Shown: positions 32,576 to 40,461 of the stretch, one piece after another | How positions within the stretch are numbered: the first letter of the stretch is position 1 | How the letters are laid out: each line of letters starts with the position of its first letter | NCBI GenBank assembly: GCA_964624875.1 | Contig: CAZUZA010000002.1 | Coordinates: forward strand, 1-64,000 | Source of the DNA: Atopostipes sp964624875 | Lineage (GTDB): Bacteria > Bacillota > Bacilli > Lactobacillales > Carnobacteriaceae_A | DNA length: 64,000 nt | Direction: 5' to 3' | Made by a program: the position numbers and the translations under genes | The notes under the pieces: model-generated | What the model was told of the DNA's origin: nothing | What the model saw: the letters and a program-made list of their open reading frames with translations, nothing else | The model's database searches: none

Positions 32576-35155
32576 TTAGGTTCCTTCGTTACCTGGATTA
32601 TCATCTTCAGGAGGCGGTACTTCATCGCCACTACCTGGCTCTTCCGGTTCAGTAGGCTCTTCCGGTTCTTCTGGTTCCTCAGGTTCCGGTTCGGGAACAG
32701 GGTCCTCATCTTCAGGAGGTGTTTCATCCTCACCATTACCTGGTTCATCTGGCTCAGTAGGTTCTTCGGGTTCTTCTTCCTCTTCTTCTGGTACTTCAAT
32801 TGTTATTGAAGAAGTTGGACCTGTTTCCTCACCAACTCGAATAGCTAAAGTTATCTCTAACTCACCACGAGGAGGATTACTGATTAAATGATCTGTTCCA
32901 GAAATGACTTGTTCGTCACCGTTTATTGTTAAAACATACTCAATTGGATCGTCTAAATATTCATCTGGATCAAAAGCATTCCAGCTAACAGATACATCAT
33001 CTGTCGATGCTAAATATCTAGCAGTTAAACCTGATGGAGCAGGTAATTCAATAACTTCCGGTTCTGCTCGAACAGTCGGAACATTACTACGTACGAATAA
33101 TTCGCGAACAACATTATTGCTACCTGGGGCTGCTAATTCAGCTGGGTCAGTTCCATCTTCAATCTCTAACTCAACGACTGAATCGGGTCTTTGCCAATCT
33201 CTACGTTCTAGGGCGCTAACGAGACGACTCATAGACTCTCTATAAATATCTCTAGCCACGCCTCTTGTACCATCTTGGTTCGTTAAATAATTTCCTTGAA
33301 CATTATACTCGGCGAAACCTACCCAAACAGCCATTGTGTAATAAGGGGAATAACCAACAACCCAGTTGTCGGGAACGCCATCAGCTGGCACAGTTACACC
33401 ATAACTTGCTAAATCTTCTGTTGTAAAGTTTGTAGTACCAGTTTTCGCTGCATGAATATAACCAGGAATGGTTAATGTATTGCTATAGTATGCGATCACA
33501 TCTTTTAACATGTCATTTACCATATATGCAGTATAATCTTGCATCACACGATTTGTTTCAGGAACTAAATCAATTTCTTCGCCTGACTGTGTGACGACTT
33601 TTTCAACAAAATAAGGCTCAGTATAGTTTCCGTTATTTGCAAAAGCACCATAAGCTCCCGTCAATTGTAGGGGACTCATATTGGCATTAATCGCATTTTG
33701 TTCAAGTAAACCTTTATGTCCTTCAGTCAGTGTTTCGATATCAATTCCCATATTATCGAGTAGTTCAACAATTTCACCTTTATGACTATCTAAGTCATCA
33801 TTAAATAAATTAGCTGTAGGGACATTTCTTGAATCAACTAAAGCATCACGCATCGATAATTGACCAGCATAACGATTATCCCAGTTATTGACATCCCAGT
33901 CACTTAATTCATACGGTTCATCATATAATTGATGGTAAGTCGAGTAGTCTAAAAACTCAATTGCTGGGCCGTAAGTTGTTAAGGGCTTAATTGTAGAACC
34001 AACAGCACGGTTAGCAACAGTCGCACGGTTAAGAATTCGTTCACCTTCGACATGGCGACCACCTATAATAGCGTTCACTTTACCTGTTGACGAATCCATT
34101 AATGTGACAGCTGTTTGAATATTTTCATTCGCAATATTCACATATTCGTCTGTATTGACAACATCATATAATAGTTGCTGTGCGTTTGGATCAAAGTTGG
34201 TATAAATTGTTAAACCAGCTGTAGCCAAATCAAATTCTAATTTTTCCTCTAGTTCCTCAATTACAGAAGTAACATACGCTTCAGCAACTTGTGTGTCTTC
34301 ATCAGGAACTTGTTCTTGTAGACCTTGTGTAATTGGAATTTCAGAAGCTTCTTGTGCTTGTTGTTCAGAAATCGCTCCATGATCAACCATGGCATACAAG
34401 ACAGTGTCGCGACGATTTTTTGCAGCTTCTTCGTTTACATATGGATTGTAGTAGTTAGGTGCTCGAGGCATACCTGCAAGCATTGCTGCTTCATGCAATT
34501 CTAGTTGACTAACGTTCTTACCAAAATATTCTTCTGCTGCTGTAGCAACACCATATACATTTCCACCCATATGAATCTTATTTAAATAAAGGGTAATGAT
34601 TTGCTGTTTTGACAGGTCTTGCTCTAGTTGAATCGCTAACCAAGCTTCTTGTGCTTTTCGTTTTAGTGTTTGATCTTCTTCTAAAGTAGAAAAGACAGAA
34701 TTCTTAATTAATTGTTGTGTAATAGTACTTCCACCACCAACAATTTCACGATTTACAACATAACCAACAGCTGCTCGACCAATACCAATTGGGTCTATCC
34801 CGATATGTGATAAGAATCTTTGATCTTCAACTGCCATAATGGCTTCCGTCATAATTTCCGGATAATCATCAAACGTTGCAAAATCTCGCTCCGTTTCTCC
34901 TTGTGTATAGAATACATTTCCATTTATATCGAGATATTCGGATGCATAAGCACCTCTTAAGTCGTCTTCTGTTAATTCAGGGGCACTAGATGCATAGTAT
35001 ATAAATAAACCAGCTCCTGCTACCACAGCCAACAGAATCAACGAAAAGAAGCCAATAACTATTTTTTTGAATAGTCCCATATTATTACTGTTCTTCTTTT
35101 GTTTCTTTTTCTTTCTTTGTGACCGTGACATTGAATCTTGGTCCTTTTTTGACAT
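32576..35155 (-). CDS. ponA: Class A penicillin-binding protein 1A
   Basis: A bifunctional peptidoglycan glycosyltransferase/transpeptidase. After a lysine-rich cytoplasmic tail and one membrane helix (about residues 30-55) comes the GT51 domain, with EDQRF at 110-114 and GGSTITQQLIKN. The transpeptidase has SxxK (STIK, 387-390), SRN (442-444) and KTG (571-573). A fibronectin type III-like domain (about 705-790) and an acidic Pro/Glu tail with internal repeats end the protein (859 aa). The ATG at 35155 follows AAGGTG; the ATG at 35179 lies upstream of that site. It is downstream of recU as in Bacillus, and also has its own promoter. Confidence 0.96.
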   Translation of the reverse strand: MSKKDQDSMSRSQRKKKKQKKNSNNMGLFKKIVIGFFSLILLAVVAGAGLFIYYASSAPELTEDDLRGAYASEYLDINGNVFYTQGETERDFATFDDYPEIMTEAIMAVEDQRFLSHIGIDPIGIGRAAVGYVVNREIVGGGSTITQQLIKNSVFSTLEEDQTLKRKAQEAWLAIQLEQDLSKQQIITLYLNKIHMGGNVYGVATAAEEYFGKNVSQLELHEAAMLAGMPRAPNYYNPYVNEEAAKNRRDTVLYAMVDHGAISEQQAQEASEIPITQGLQEQVPDEDTQVAEAYVTSVIEELEEKLEFDLATAGLTIYTNFDPNAQQLLYDVVNTDEYVNIANENIQTAVTLMDSSTGKVNAIIGGRHVEGERILNRATVANRAVGSTIKPLTTYGPAIEFLDYSTYHQLYDEPYELSDWDVNNWDNRYAGQLSMRDALVDSRNVPTANLFNDDLDSHKGEIVELLDNMGIDIETLTEGHKGLLEQNAINANMSPLQLTGAYGAFANNGNYTEPYFVEKVVTQSGEEIDLVPETNRVMQDYTAYMVNDMLKDVIAYYSNTLTIPGYIHAAKTGTTNFTTEDLASYGVTVPADGVPDNWVVGYSPYYTMAVWVGFAEYNVQGNYLTNQDGTRGVARDIYRESMSRLVSALERRDWQRPDSVVELEIEDGTDPAELAAPGSNNVVRELFVRSNVPTVRAEPEVIELPAPSGLTARYLASTDDVSVSWNAFDPDEYLDDPIEYVLTINGDEQVISGTDHLISNPPRGELEITLAIRVGEETGPTSSITIEVPEEEEEEPEEPTEPDEPGNGEDETPPEDEDPVPEPEPEEPEEPEEPTEPEEPGSGDEVPPPEDDNPGNEGT
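32594..32764 (-). repeat. Imperfect tandem repeat coding the acidic tail of PBP1A
   Basis: Two 66-bp units (32764-32699 and 32659-32594) encode 22-residue copies beginning EPTEPDEPG and EPTEPEEPG, separated by 13 residues of Glu-Pro. Confidence 0.75.
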
Positions 35156-35193
35156 ATTCTTCACCTTCTTAAAATTCATTAAAAAATGAAATT

Positions 35194-35222
35194 AGTATAT
35201 TATCCAAAATATCGTAGTACAA
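35194..35222 (-). promoter_or_regulatory. Internal promoter of ponA
   Basis: On the minus strand, TTGTAC (35222-35217) and TATACT (35199-35194) are separated by exactly 17 bases, between recU and ponA. Confidence 0.7.
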
Positions 35223-35254
35223 ATTATTGGTTTTGTCATCTAATTCGTCGTGAA

Positions 35255-35866
35255 TTAGCTTAATAACCACTCATCAACAACGCTCAAATATGGGATTCTT
35301 GGATTAAAGCCATATTCAATTTGACGCATTTCTTCTTGAATAGAAGATATAGGAATTGATTTTCTTCCACCTTCTAAAAATTGCTGATCCCACCACTTCA
35401 ATAAAAAAGCAGCATCTAAAACATACAACTCATTTAAAGTTGAAAAGAGCACAATCGTAAAGCAAATCCCACCATGTTCAGTCGTTTGACGCATATGCTC
35501 AATCTGATGTTCATGAAAGTTACTTAATGGAAAGCTCTTTTTATTCTTTGTCTCTTTTGCCTCAAAGTCTAAATAATGACCTTTATATACACCGTTATAG
35601 TCCGTAGTCGAGGACTTACGGTAATAGGCTTCTGTTATTTTAGCCGCTGATCGTTTCGGATAATCCACCTTAACAACTTGAATAGGCGTTGGTTTTTTAT
35701 GGATAACAGCTACATTACTAGCTAGATATTGTTTGTTTGTCGTGTTGATCGCCTCTTCTAAAGACATCCCACGATTCGCATAGTTTGTTTCAATCTTCTT
35801 ATCTCGATTACTAAACACATCGCTATTATAATTAAAAGATTGTCCATTAGGATAATTAATTTTCAG
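35255..35866 (-). CDS. recU: Holliday junction resolvase RecU
   Basis: RecU cleaves four-way junctions during recombination and segregation. The family N-terminus INYPNGQSF and the nuclease core YKGHYLDFEAKETKNKKSFPL with its Asp-Glu-Lys metal site are present, followed by FHEHQIEHM. The start is unusual. In frame after the last upstream stop there are only a TTG (35875), which directly abuts the Shine-Dalgarno AAAGGAGG with no spacer, and a CTG (35866), nine bases after it. CTG gives the conserved start length (203 aa), so it is preferred here, but not proven. recU-ponA is a conserved operon. Confidence 0.93.
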   Translation of the reverse strand: MKINYPNGQSFNYNSDVFSNRDKKIETNYANRGMSLEEAINTTNKQYLASNVAVIHKKPTPIQVVKVDYPKRSAAKITEAYYRKSSTTDYNGVYKGHYLDFEAKETKNKKSFPLSNFHEHQIEHMRQTTEHGGICFTIVLFSTLNELYVLDAAFLLKWWDQQFLEGGRKSIPISSIQEEMRQIEYGFNPRIPYLSVVDEWLLS

Positions 35867-35895
35867 AGAGCTCAACCTCCTTTATCTATGTTATT

Positions 35896-35924
35896 ATAAT
35901 ACCAGACAAATACATGTTCGTAAA
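35896..35924 (-). promoter_or_regulatory. Promoter of recU-ponA
   Basis: On the minus strand TTTACG (35924-35919) and TATTAT (35901-35896) are separated by 17 bases; about 25 bases of leader follow before recU. Confidence 0.75.
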
Positions 35925-35940
35925 AGCAAGAGGTGAGAAT

Positions 35941-36528
35941 TTGAAAAGTATTTTAGTAAGTGGGTATCGTTCGTATGAACTAAACATATTTAATCAAACT
36001 GACCCGAAGTATAAAGTCTTAACGGATTTTTTAAAAGATCGCTTCACCTCCTATATTGAAGAAGGAGTAGAGTGGTTCATTATAACAGGGCAGTTAGGTA
36101 TCGAATTATGGGCTGCTGAAGTCGTCATTGAACTAAAAGAGGCTTATCCTGAGATAAATTTAGGCGTATTATTACCTTTCACTTCTTTTGGTGAAAATTG
36201 GAATGCGACTAATAAAGATTTGCTTAGTCAAGTTATTCAGCAAGCAGATTATGTGAATTACACATCAAATAAAGAATATGAGTCCCCAAGTCAAATCATT
36301 GCCAATCAAGTTTTTGCCATTAGAAATACCGATGGCGCATTTTTGATATATGACACAATGGTGGGGGAGTCTGCAACAGGTAAGCCGAAATATTTATTTG
36401 ATTTAATCCAACAATATCAAGAGACAACTGAGTATAACTTAAACTTAGTTGGTTTTGAAGAAATCGAATTTTTCGTTCATGAACAGACGATGTTTAATAA
36501 TGACTATGGCTTTAGTGGTGCAGATTAA
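35941..36528 (+). CDS. ypsA: YpsA, DUF1273 (SLOG superfamily) protein
   Basis: YpsA belongs to the SLOG Rossmann-like nucleotide-binding superfamily; B. subtilis and S. aureus YpsA affect cell division. Family features are ILVSGYRSYELNIF, WFIITGQLGIELWAAEVVIELK and the late DGAFLIYD segment. The TTG at 35941 follows GAGGTG and gives 195 residues; an in-frame ATG at 35914 has no ribosome binding site. It diverges from recU and precedes gpsB, as in Bacillus. Confidence 0.9.
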   Translation: MKSILVSGYRSYELNIFNQTDPKYKVLTDFLKDRFTSYIEEGVEWFIITGQLGIELWAAEVVIELKEAYPEINLGVLLPFTSFGENWNATNKDLLSQVIQQADYVNYTSNKEYESPSQIIANQVFAIRNTDGAFLIYDTMVGESATGKPKYLFDLIQQYQETTEYNLNLVGFEEIEFFVHEQTMFNNDYGFSGAD

Positions 36529-36570
36529 CTGGAGTAAAGCTTATACCTGACACTTTTTGAAAAAGAAGTC

Positions 36571-36599
36571 TTTAGTTTTTGGATAGAATATGATAAAAT
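36571..36599 (+). promoter_or_regulatory. Promoter of gpsB(-rnpB)
   Basis: TTTAGT at 36571-36576 and TAAAAT at 36594-36599 with a 17-base spacer and a TGA extension of the -10. Confidence 0.6.
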
Positions 36600-36640
36600 A
36601 GCGATATAAATTGACTATTTGACTGATGAGGTGAACATTA

Positions 36641-36973
36641 GTGAGAGTTTTGACACAAAGAGAAATCGTGGACAAAGATTTCAAAACAAAACTGCGTGGG
36701 TATGACCCAGATGAAGTAGATGCATTTTTAGATTTAATTATTCAAGATTACAAGTCTTTTCAAGACGAGATTGAAGAATTAAGAGCTGATAATGATCGTT
36801 TAATTGAAGAATTAGACGAAACTTCTAAGCAGTCTGATTTTAGAGCACAAAGTCAAGGTGGCAACCAATCAACGGTTACAAACTTTGATATTTTAAAACG
36901 ATTATCAAATCTAGAACGTCAAGTATTTGGCGCTAAACTAGATGAAGAATCAGATAATAACGAAACTTATTAA
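36641..36973 (+). CDS. gpsB: Cell division protein GpsB
   Basis: GpsB is a DivIVA-like cytoplasmic adaptor that binds class A PBPs and shuttles them between septum and side wall. The lipid-binding N-terminal domain has the family core DKDFKTKLRGYDPDEVDAFLDLII, followed by a coiled coil (about 35-65), a variable linker and a C-terminal trimerisation helix (DILKRLSNLERQVFG). The start is GTG, seven bases after GAGGTG. Its partner PBP1A is encoded 1.5 kb away. rnpB begins about 10 bases after the stop. Confidence 0.95.
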   Translation: MRVLTQREIVDKDFKTKLRGYDPDEVDAFLDLIIQDYKSFQDEIEELRADNDRLIEELDETSKQSDFRAQSQGGNQSTVTNFDILKRLSNLERQVFGAKLDEESDNNETY

Positions 36974-36982
36974 TAATTAAAC

Positions 36983-37366
36983 TGGTGTAATTTACGGATA
37001 ATTGCGCATCCACAAGGGTGTGAGGTAAAGTCCATGCTCACACAGGCTGAGATGCTTGTAGTGTTCGTGCGTACTGAAACAATAAGGTACGGGTCTTTTA
37101 TAAAGATACGGCAGTTAAAAAAGCTAAGGCTTCGGCTATGCTTGAGTAGACTTGAAAGTGCCACAGTGACGAAGTACCATTGGAAACAATGTTAGTGGAA
37201 CGGGTAAACCCCATGAGTGAGCAACCCAAACTAAGGTAGGGGCACTTTCTCCACAGAATTCAATGTAGGAGAGAGGTCGTTGCTTGCAACGACAGACAGA
37301 TAATTATCTCTGGAAAATGGCCTATCATTTTCCTAGACAGAACATGGCTTACAGTGAATTACACTA
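36983..37366 (+). ncRNA. rnpB: RNase P RNA, Bacillus type (class B)
   Basis: The catalytic RNA that matures tRNA 5' ends. Universally conserved stretches are visible: GAGGTAAAGTCCATGCTC, GTAGTGTTCGTGC, GAAAGTGCCACAGTGACGAAG, GGAACGGGTAAACCCC and ACAGAACATGGCTTACAG. The ends pair as helix P1 (36983-36995 with 37354-37366, with G-U pairs). The size of about 384 nt and the P5.1/P15 layout fit class B. It starts about 10 bases after gpsB, so its 5' end may arise from a promoter inside gpsB or by processing. Confidence 0.97.
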
Positions 37367-37380
37367 TATTAGGAAATTAT

Positions 37381-37417
37381 TATCCTCCCTTTTCTTATAT
37401 TGGGAGGATATATTTTT
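37381..37417 (+). terminator. Terminator of rnpB
   Basis: A 9-bp GC-rich stem (37381-37389 with 37402-37410) followed by TATTTTT. Confidence 0.88.
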
Positions 37418-37457
37418 GAAATGAATAAAAGAATAAACTTTAGGAAGGAGAGTTATA

Positions 37458-38585
37458 ATGACAAAGTTTAACTTAATTGCAACTTGTGCAGCAGGTGTAG
37501 AAGCTTTAGTTGGTAATGAATTACGCGATCTAGGCTATGAAGTACAAGTTGAAAATGGTAGAGTTCGATTTCAAGGAGACGAAAAAGATATTGCTAGAAC
37601 GAATCTCTGGTTACGTATTGCTGACCGTGTAAAAATAGTTGTTGGCGAATTTCAAGCAAAAACTTTTGATGACTTATTTGAAAAAACAAAAGCTTTACCG
37701 TGGGATGAATATATACCAATGGATGGGAAACTTCATATTGCTGGAAAGTCCGTTCAATCGACACTTTACAGTGTGCCGTCCGTTCAAAGTATTGTAAACA
37801 AAGCTGTTATTGAAAGTATTAAAGAAACTTACCATAGAAGAGGTATGCTACCAGAAACAGGTGCACTCTATCCAATAGAAGTTAGTTTGCGTAAAGATAA
37901 AGCTTTAATTACATTAGATACAACCGGTGACAGTCTATTTAAACGTGGCTACCGTACAGAGAAAGGTGGGGCACCACTTAAAGAAAACTTGGCTGCAGCC
38001 TTAATTGCCTTAACAACATGGCGTAAAGATCGTCCGTTTGTAGACCCAACTTGTGGATCTGGAACGATTGCGATTGAAGCAGCATTAATCGGGCAAAACA
38101 TTGCACCAGGTTTCAACCGTTCATTTTTATGTGAAGATTGGGACTGGATGTCTAAGGACATGTGGGAAGAAGTTCGTGAAGATGCTGATGAACAGATGGA
38201 TTATGATGCTGATTTAGATATCCTTGGCTTTGATATTGACGGTAAAATGATTAAGATTGCTGAGCAAAATGCACTAGCTGCTGGAGTGGCTCACAATATT
38301 GAATTTAGACAACAAGCCGTTAAAGATTTCACAACTGATAAAGAATTTGGAATCATGGTTTCAAACCCACCATATGGTGATCGTATGGGTGAAGAAGAAG
38401 CCGTTCAACAGCTTTATCGTGAAATGGGAGAAGCTTTTAGACCATTAACGACGTGGAGTAAATATATCATTACAAGTGAATTGGATTTTGAAAAGTATTT
38501 TGGTGCTAGAGCTACAAAGAAACGTAAGCTTTACAATGGAACGATTCGTACAGATTACTTCCAATATTGGGGCTCGCGTAAATAA
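37458..38585 (+). CDS. rlmL: RlmL/YpsC-type 23S rRNA guanine-N2 methyltransferase
   Basis: Methylates a guanosine of 23S rRNA (G2445 in E. coli numbering). The N-terminal THUMP domain (about 1-155) is followed by the Rossmann-like methyltransferase with the SAM motif DPTCGSGT (196-203) and the catalytic NPPY (303-306). At 375 residues it corresponds to the RlmL half of the E. coli RlmKL fusion and to B. subtilis YpsC, which has the same place after rnpB. AAGGAGAG precedes the ATG. Confidence 0.93.
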   Translation: MTKFNLIATCAAGVEALVGNELRDLGYEVQVENGRVRFQGDEKDIARTNLWLRIADRVKIVVGEFQAKTFDDLFEKTKALPWDEYIPMDGKLHIAGKSVQSTLYSVPSVQSIVNKAVIESIKETYHRRGMLPETGALYPIEVSLRKDKALITLDTTGDSLFKRGYRTEKGGAPLKENLAAALIALTTWRKDRPFVDPTCGSGTIAIEAALIGQNIAPGFNRSFLCEDWDWMSKDMWEEVREDADEQMDYDADLDILGFDIDGKMIKIAEQNALAAGVAHNIEFRQQAVKDFTTDKEFGIMVSNPPYGDRMGEEEAVQQLYREMGEAFRPLTTWSKYIITSELDFEKYFGARATKKRKLYNGTIRTDYFQYWGSRK

Positions 38586-38592
38586 AACGTTC

Positions 38593-38642
38593 AAACTCCC
38601 TGAGAGTTCCTACTTCATTGTAGGCTTTCAGGGAGTTTTTTT
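38593..38642 (+). terminator. Terminator of rlmL
   Basis: An 11-bp outer stem (38593-38603 with 38628-38638), an inner CCTAC/GTAGG stem, then a T7 run. Confidence 0.9.
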
Positions 38643-38671
38643 GATGACTTGCTTCGTCTATTGCCTGTCCA

Positions 38672-38700
38672 TTTATATCTTTGGGAATAAATGGTAAAAT
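38672..38700 (+). promoter_or_regulatory. Promoter of the ABC exporter operon
   Basis: TTTATA (38672-38677), 17-base spacer, TAAAAT (38695-38700) with TGG extension. Confidence 0.6.
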
Positions 38701-38736
38701 ATGAACTGTTATTTATAAAAAGAGGAGTATGTAAAA

Positions 38737-40461
38737 TTGAGTGTTTTTAAAGATCTTAAAGCATATAAAAAAGGATTAATCCTAGTCTTTTTCTTAACCA
38801 TGGGAAATGCGATCGGTGAATTATTACTACCCTTCCTGCTTTCTCAAATAGTTGATGAAGGTATTGCGATTGGTGCAATTGATGTCGTTTTACGAATTGG
38901 TGTCTTAATGGTTCTTGTAACCTTGGCGACAGCCTTTGTTCGTTCATCTGCATCTTATTTTTCAGCAAAAAATGCGATGGGTTTTTCGCATGATTTGCGT
39001 AACCGTATTTTCAATAAAGTAAACGCGTTAACCTTTGATGAAACAGAGCAGTTTGGAATTTCATCGCTGATCACACGTACAACAAACGACGTGGATAATG
39101 TTGAGCAGTTTGTATTAGTGGCTCAGCGTCCATTATTACGAGCACCACTACAGTTTTTCGGTGGTTTAGTGATGGCTTTTCTAGCACATGCGCGTCTAAC
39201 ATTAATTGTATTAGCAGTTCTACCTTTTATTGCCATTATTATTTATATCATTATTCGAAAAGTCTTTCCGCTATTTCCAAAGCTACAAAAGTCACTTGAT
39301 CAAATCAACTTATTAATGCGTCAGCGCTTAACAGGTTTAAAGGTTATGCGTGCTTTCAGCCGTAACCAATTAGAAGAAGATATCTTTTCAGATGCCAATG
39401 AGGAGTACTATAACCATTCTTTAGATATCAATAATGTCCTGCGTACAAGTCGTCCCTTATTAACGTCAATTGTTGGGATCACAATTGTTATTTCCGTTTA
39501 TGTTGGTGCAGGTTATATTCAAGATGGTAGCCTAGAAATTGGAACGTTAATGGCATTTATCCAATACACAACCCAAATGCTACATGGATTGACAATGTTA
39601 GCAAATATGCTAACGATATTCCCACGAACAATGGCTTCAGTCATACGAGTTGAAGAAGTTATCGAGTATCCTTCTAGAAAAGTCGGAGGCGAAAAAGAGC
39701 TAGAAAATTCAATTTATAGTATAGAAGCCAAAGACTTAGAATTTTCTTATCCGAATGCGAATACACCTGCCCTCCAACAGATTAACTTTAAAATACAAAC
39801 AGGTGAAATCCTGGGTATTATAGGTGGAACTGGAGCAGGGAAGAGTACATTATTAAAATTATTGATGCAGTTTTACGACCCGTCAAATGGGGTACTCCTA
39901 TTAAATAATCAATCCATTGAGGAGTTAAATCCTGAGAGTGTGCGCGATTTAATTTCCTATGTACCACAGCAGAACTTCTTTTTCACAGACACCATCCGTG
40001 GGAACATGCATTATAGTAATCCAGCTGTTAAAGACAGAACCTTATTAAATCATCTGGAAACGACGCAATCGGATTATTTCTTGAATGGTGATCGTCCGTT
40101 AGATCAAAAGGTCATTCGTGGAGGACAAAACTTCTCTGGAGGCCAACGTCAACGTTTAGCTTTGAGCCGTGCTTTAGCGCGCGAGTCCAGTGTTTACATC
40201 TTTGACGATTCATTTTCAGCACTTGATTACCGAACAGATTATGAAATTAGACAAAACCTTTCAAATGTTTTAAGTGACGCGATTACAATTGTCGTTGCCC
40301 AACGTGTCGCCACAATTCGTCACGCAGATAAAATATTAGTCTTAGATGATGGGAAGGTGGCGGGTTACGGAAGTCATAACGAATTAATGCAAACGAGCGA
40401 ACTCTATCAAGAAATTGTCTCGTCGCAAGTAAAAGAGGAGGAGAGCGACTATGAAGAATAA
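38737..40461 (+). CDS. Heterodimeric ABC exporter subunit with degenerate ATP site
   Basis: Half of a type IV ABC exporter: six membrane helices (about residues 15-310) and an ATPase domain with Walker A GGTGAGKSTL and a canonical signature FSGGQRQRLAL. The Walker B is followed by Asp instead of the catalytic Glu (IFDDSFSALD), and the H-loop histidine is Gln (VVAQRVATI). Together with the partner's altered signature this makes one non-hydrolytic site, as in LmrCD, BmrCD, EfrAB and TM287/288. Such pumps export drugs or lipids; the substrate is not predictable. The start is TTG after AGAGGAG. Its end overlaps the next gene by 11 bases. Confidence 0.92.
   Translation: MSVFKDLKAYKKGLILVFFLTMGNAIGELLLPFLLSQIVDEGIAIGAIDVVLRIGVLMVLVTLATAFVRSSASYFSAKNAMGFSHDLRNRIFNKVNALTFDETEQFGISSLITRTTNDVDNVEQFVLVAQRPLLRAPLQFFGGLVMAFLAHARLTLIVLAVLPFIAIIIYIIIRKVFPLFPKLQKSLDQINLLMRQRLTGLKVMRAFSRNQLEEDIFSDANEEYYNHSLDINNVLRTSRPLLTSIVGITIVISVYVGAGYIQDGSLEIGTLMAFIQYTTQMLHGLTMLANMLTIFPRTMASVIRVEEVIEYPSRKVGGEKELENSIYSIEAKDLEFSYPNANTPALQQINFKIQTGEILGIIGGTGAGKSTLLKLLMQFYDPSNGVLLLNNQSIEELNPESVRDLISYVPQQNFFFTDTIRGNMHYSNPAVKDRTLLNHLETTQSDYFLNGDRPLDQKVIRGGQNFSGGQRQRLALSRALARESSVYIFDDSFSALDYRTDYEIRQNLSNVLSDAITIVVAQRVATIRHADKILVLDDGKVAGYGSHNELMQTSELYQEIVSSQVKEEESDYEE

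Noticed and set aside
36970..37164. Minus-strand ORF across the rnpB region
   Set aside because: The region is clearly RNase P RNA; the antisense frame has no ribosome binding site or protein-like composition.
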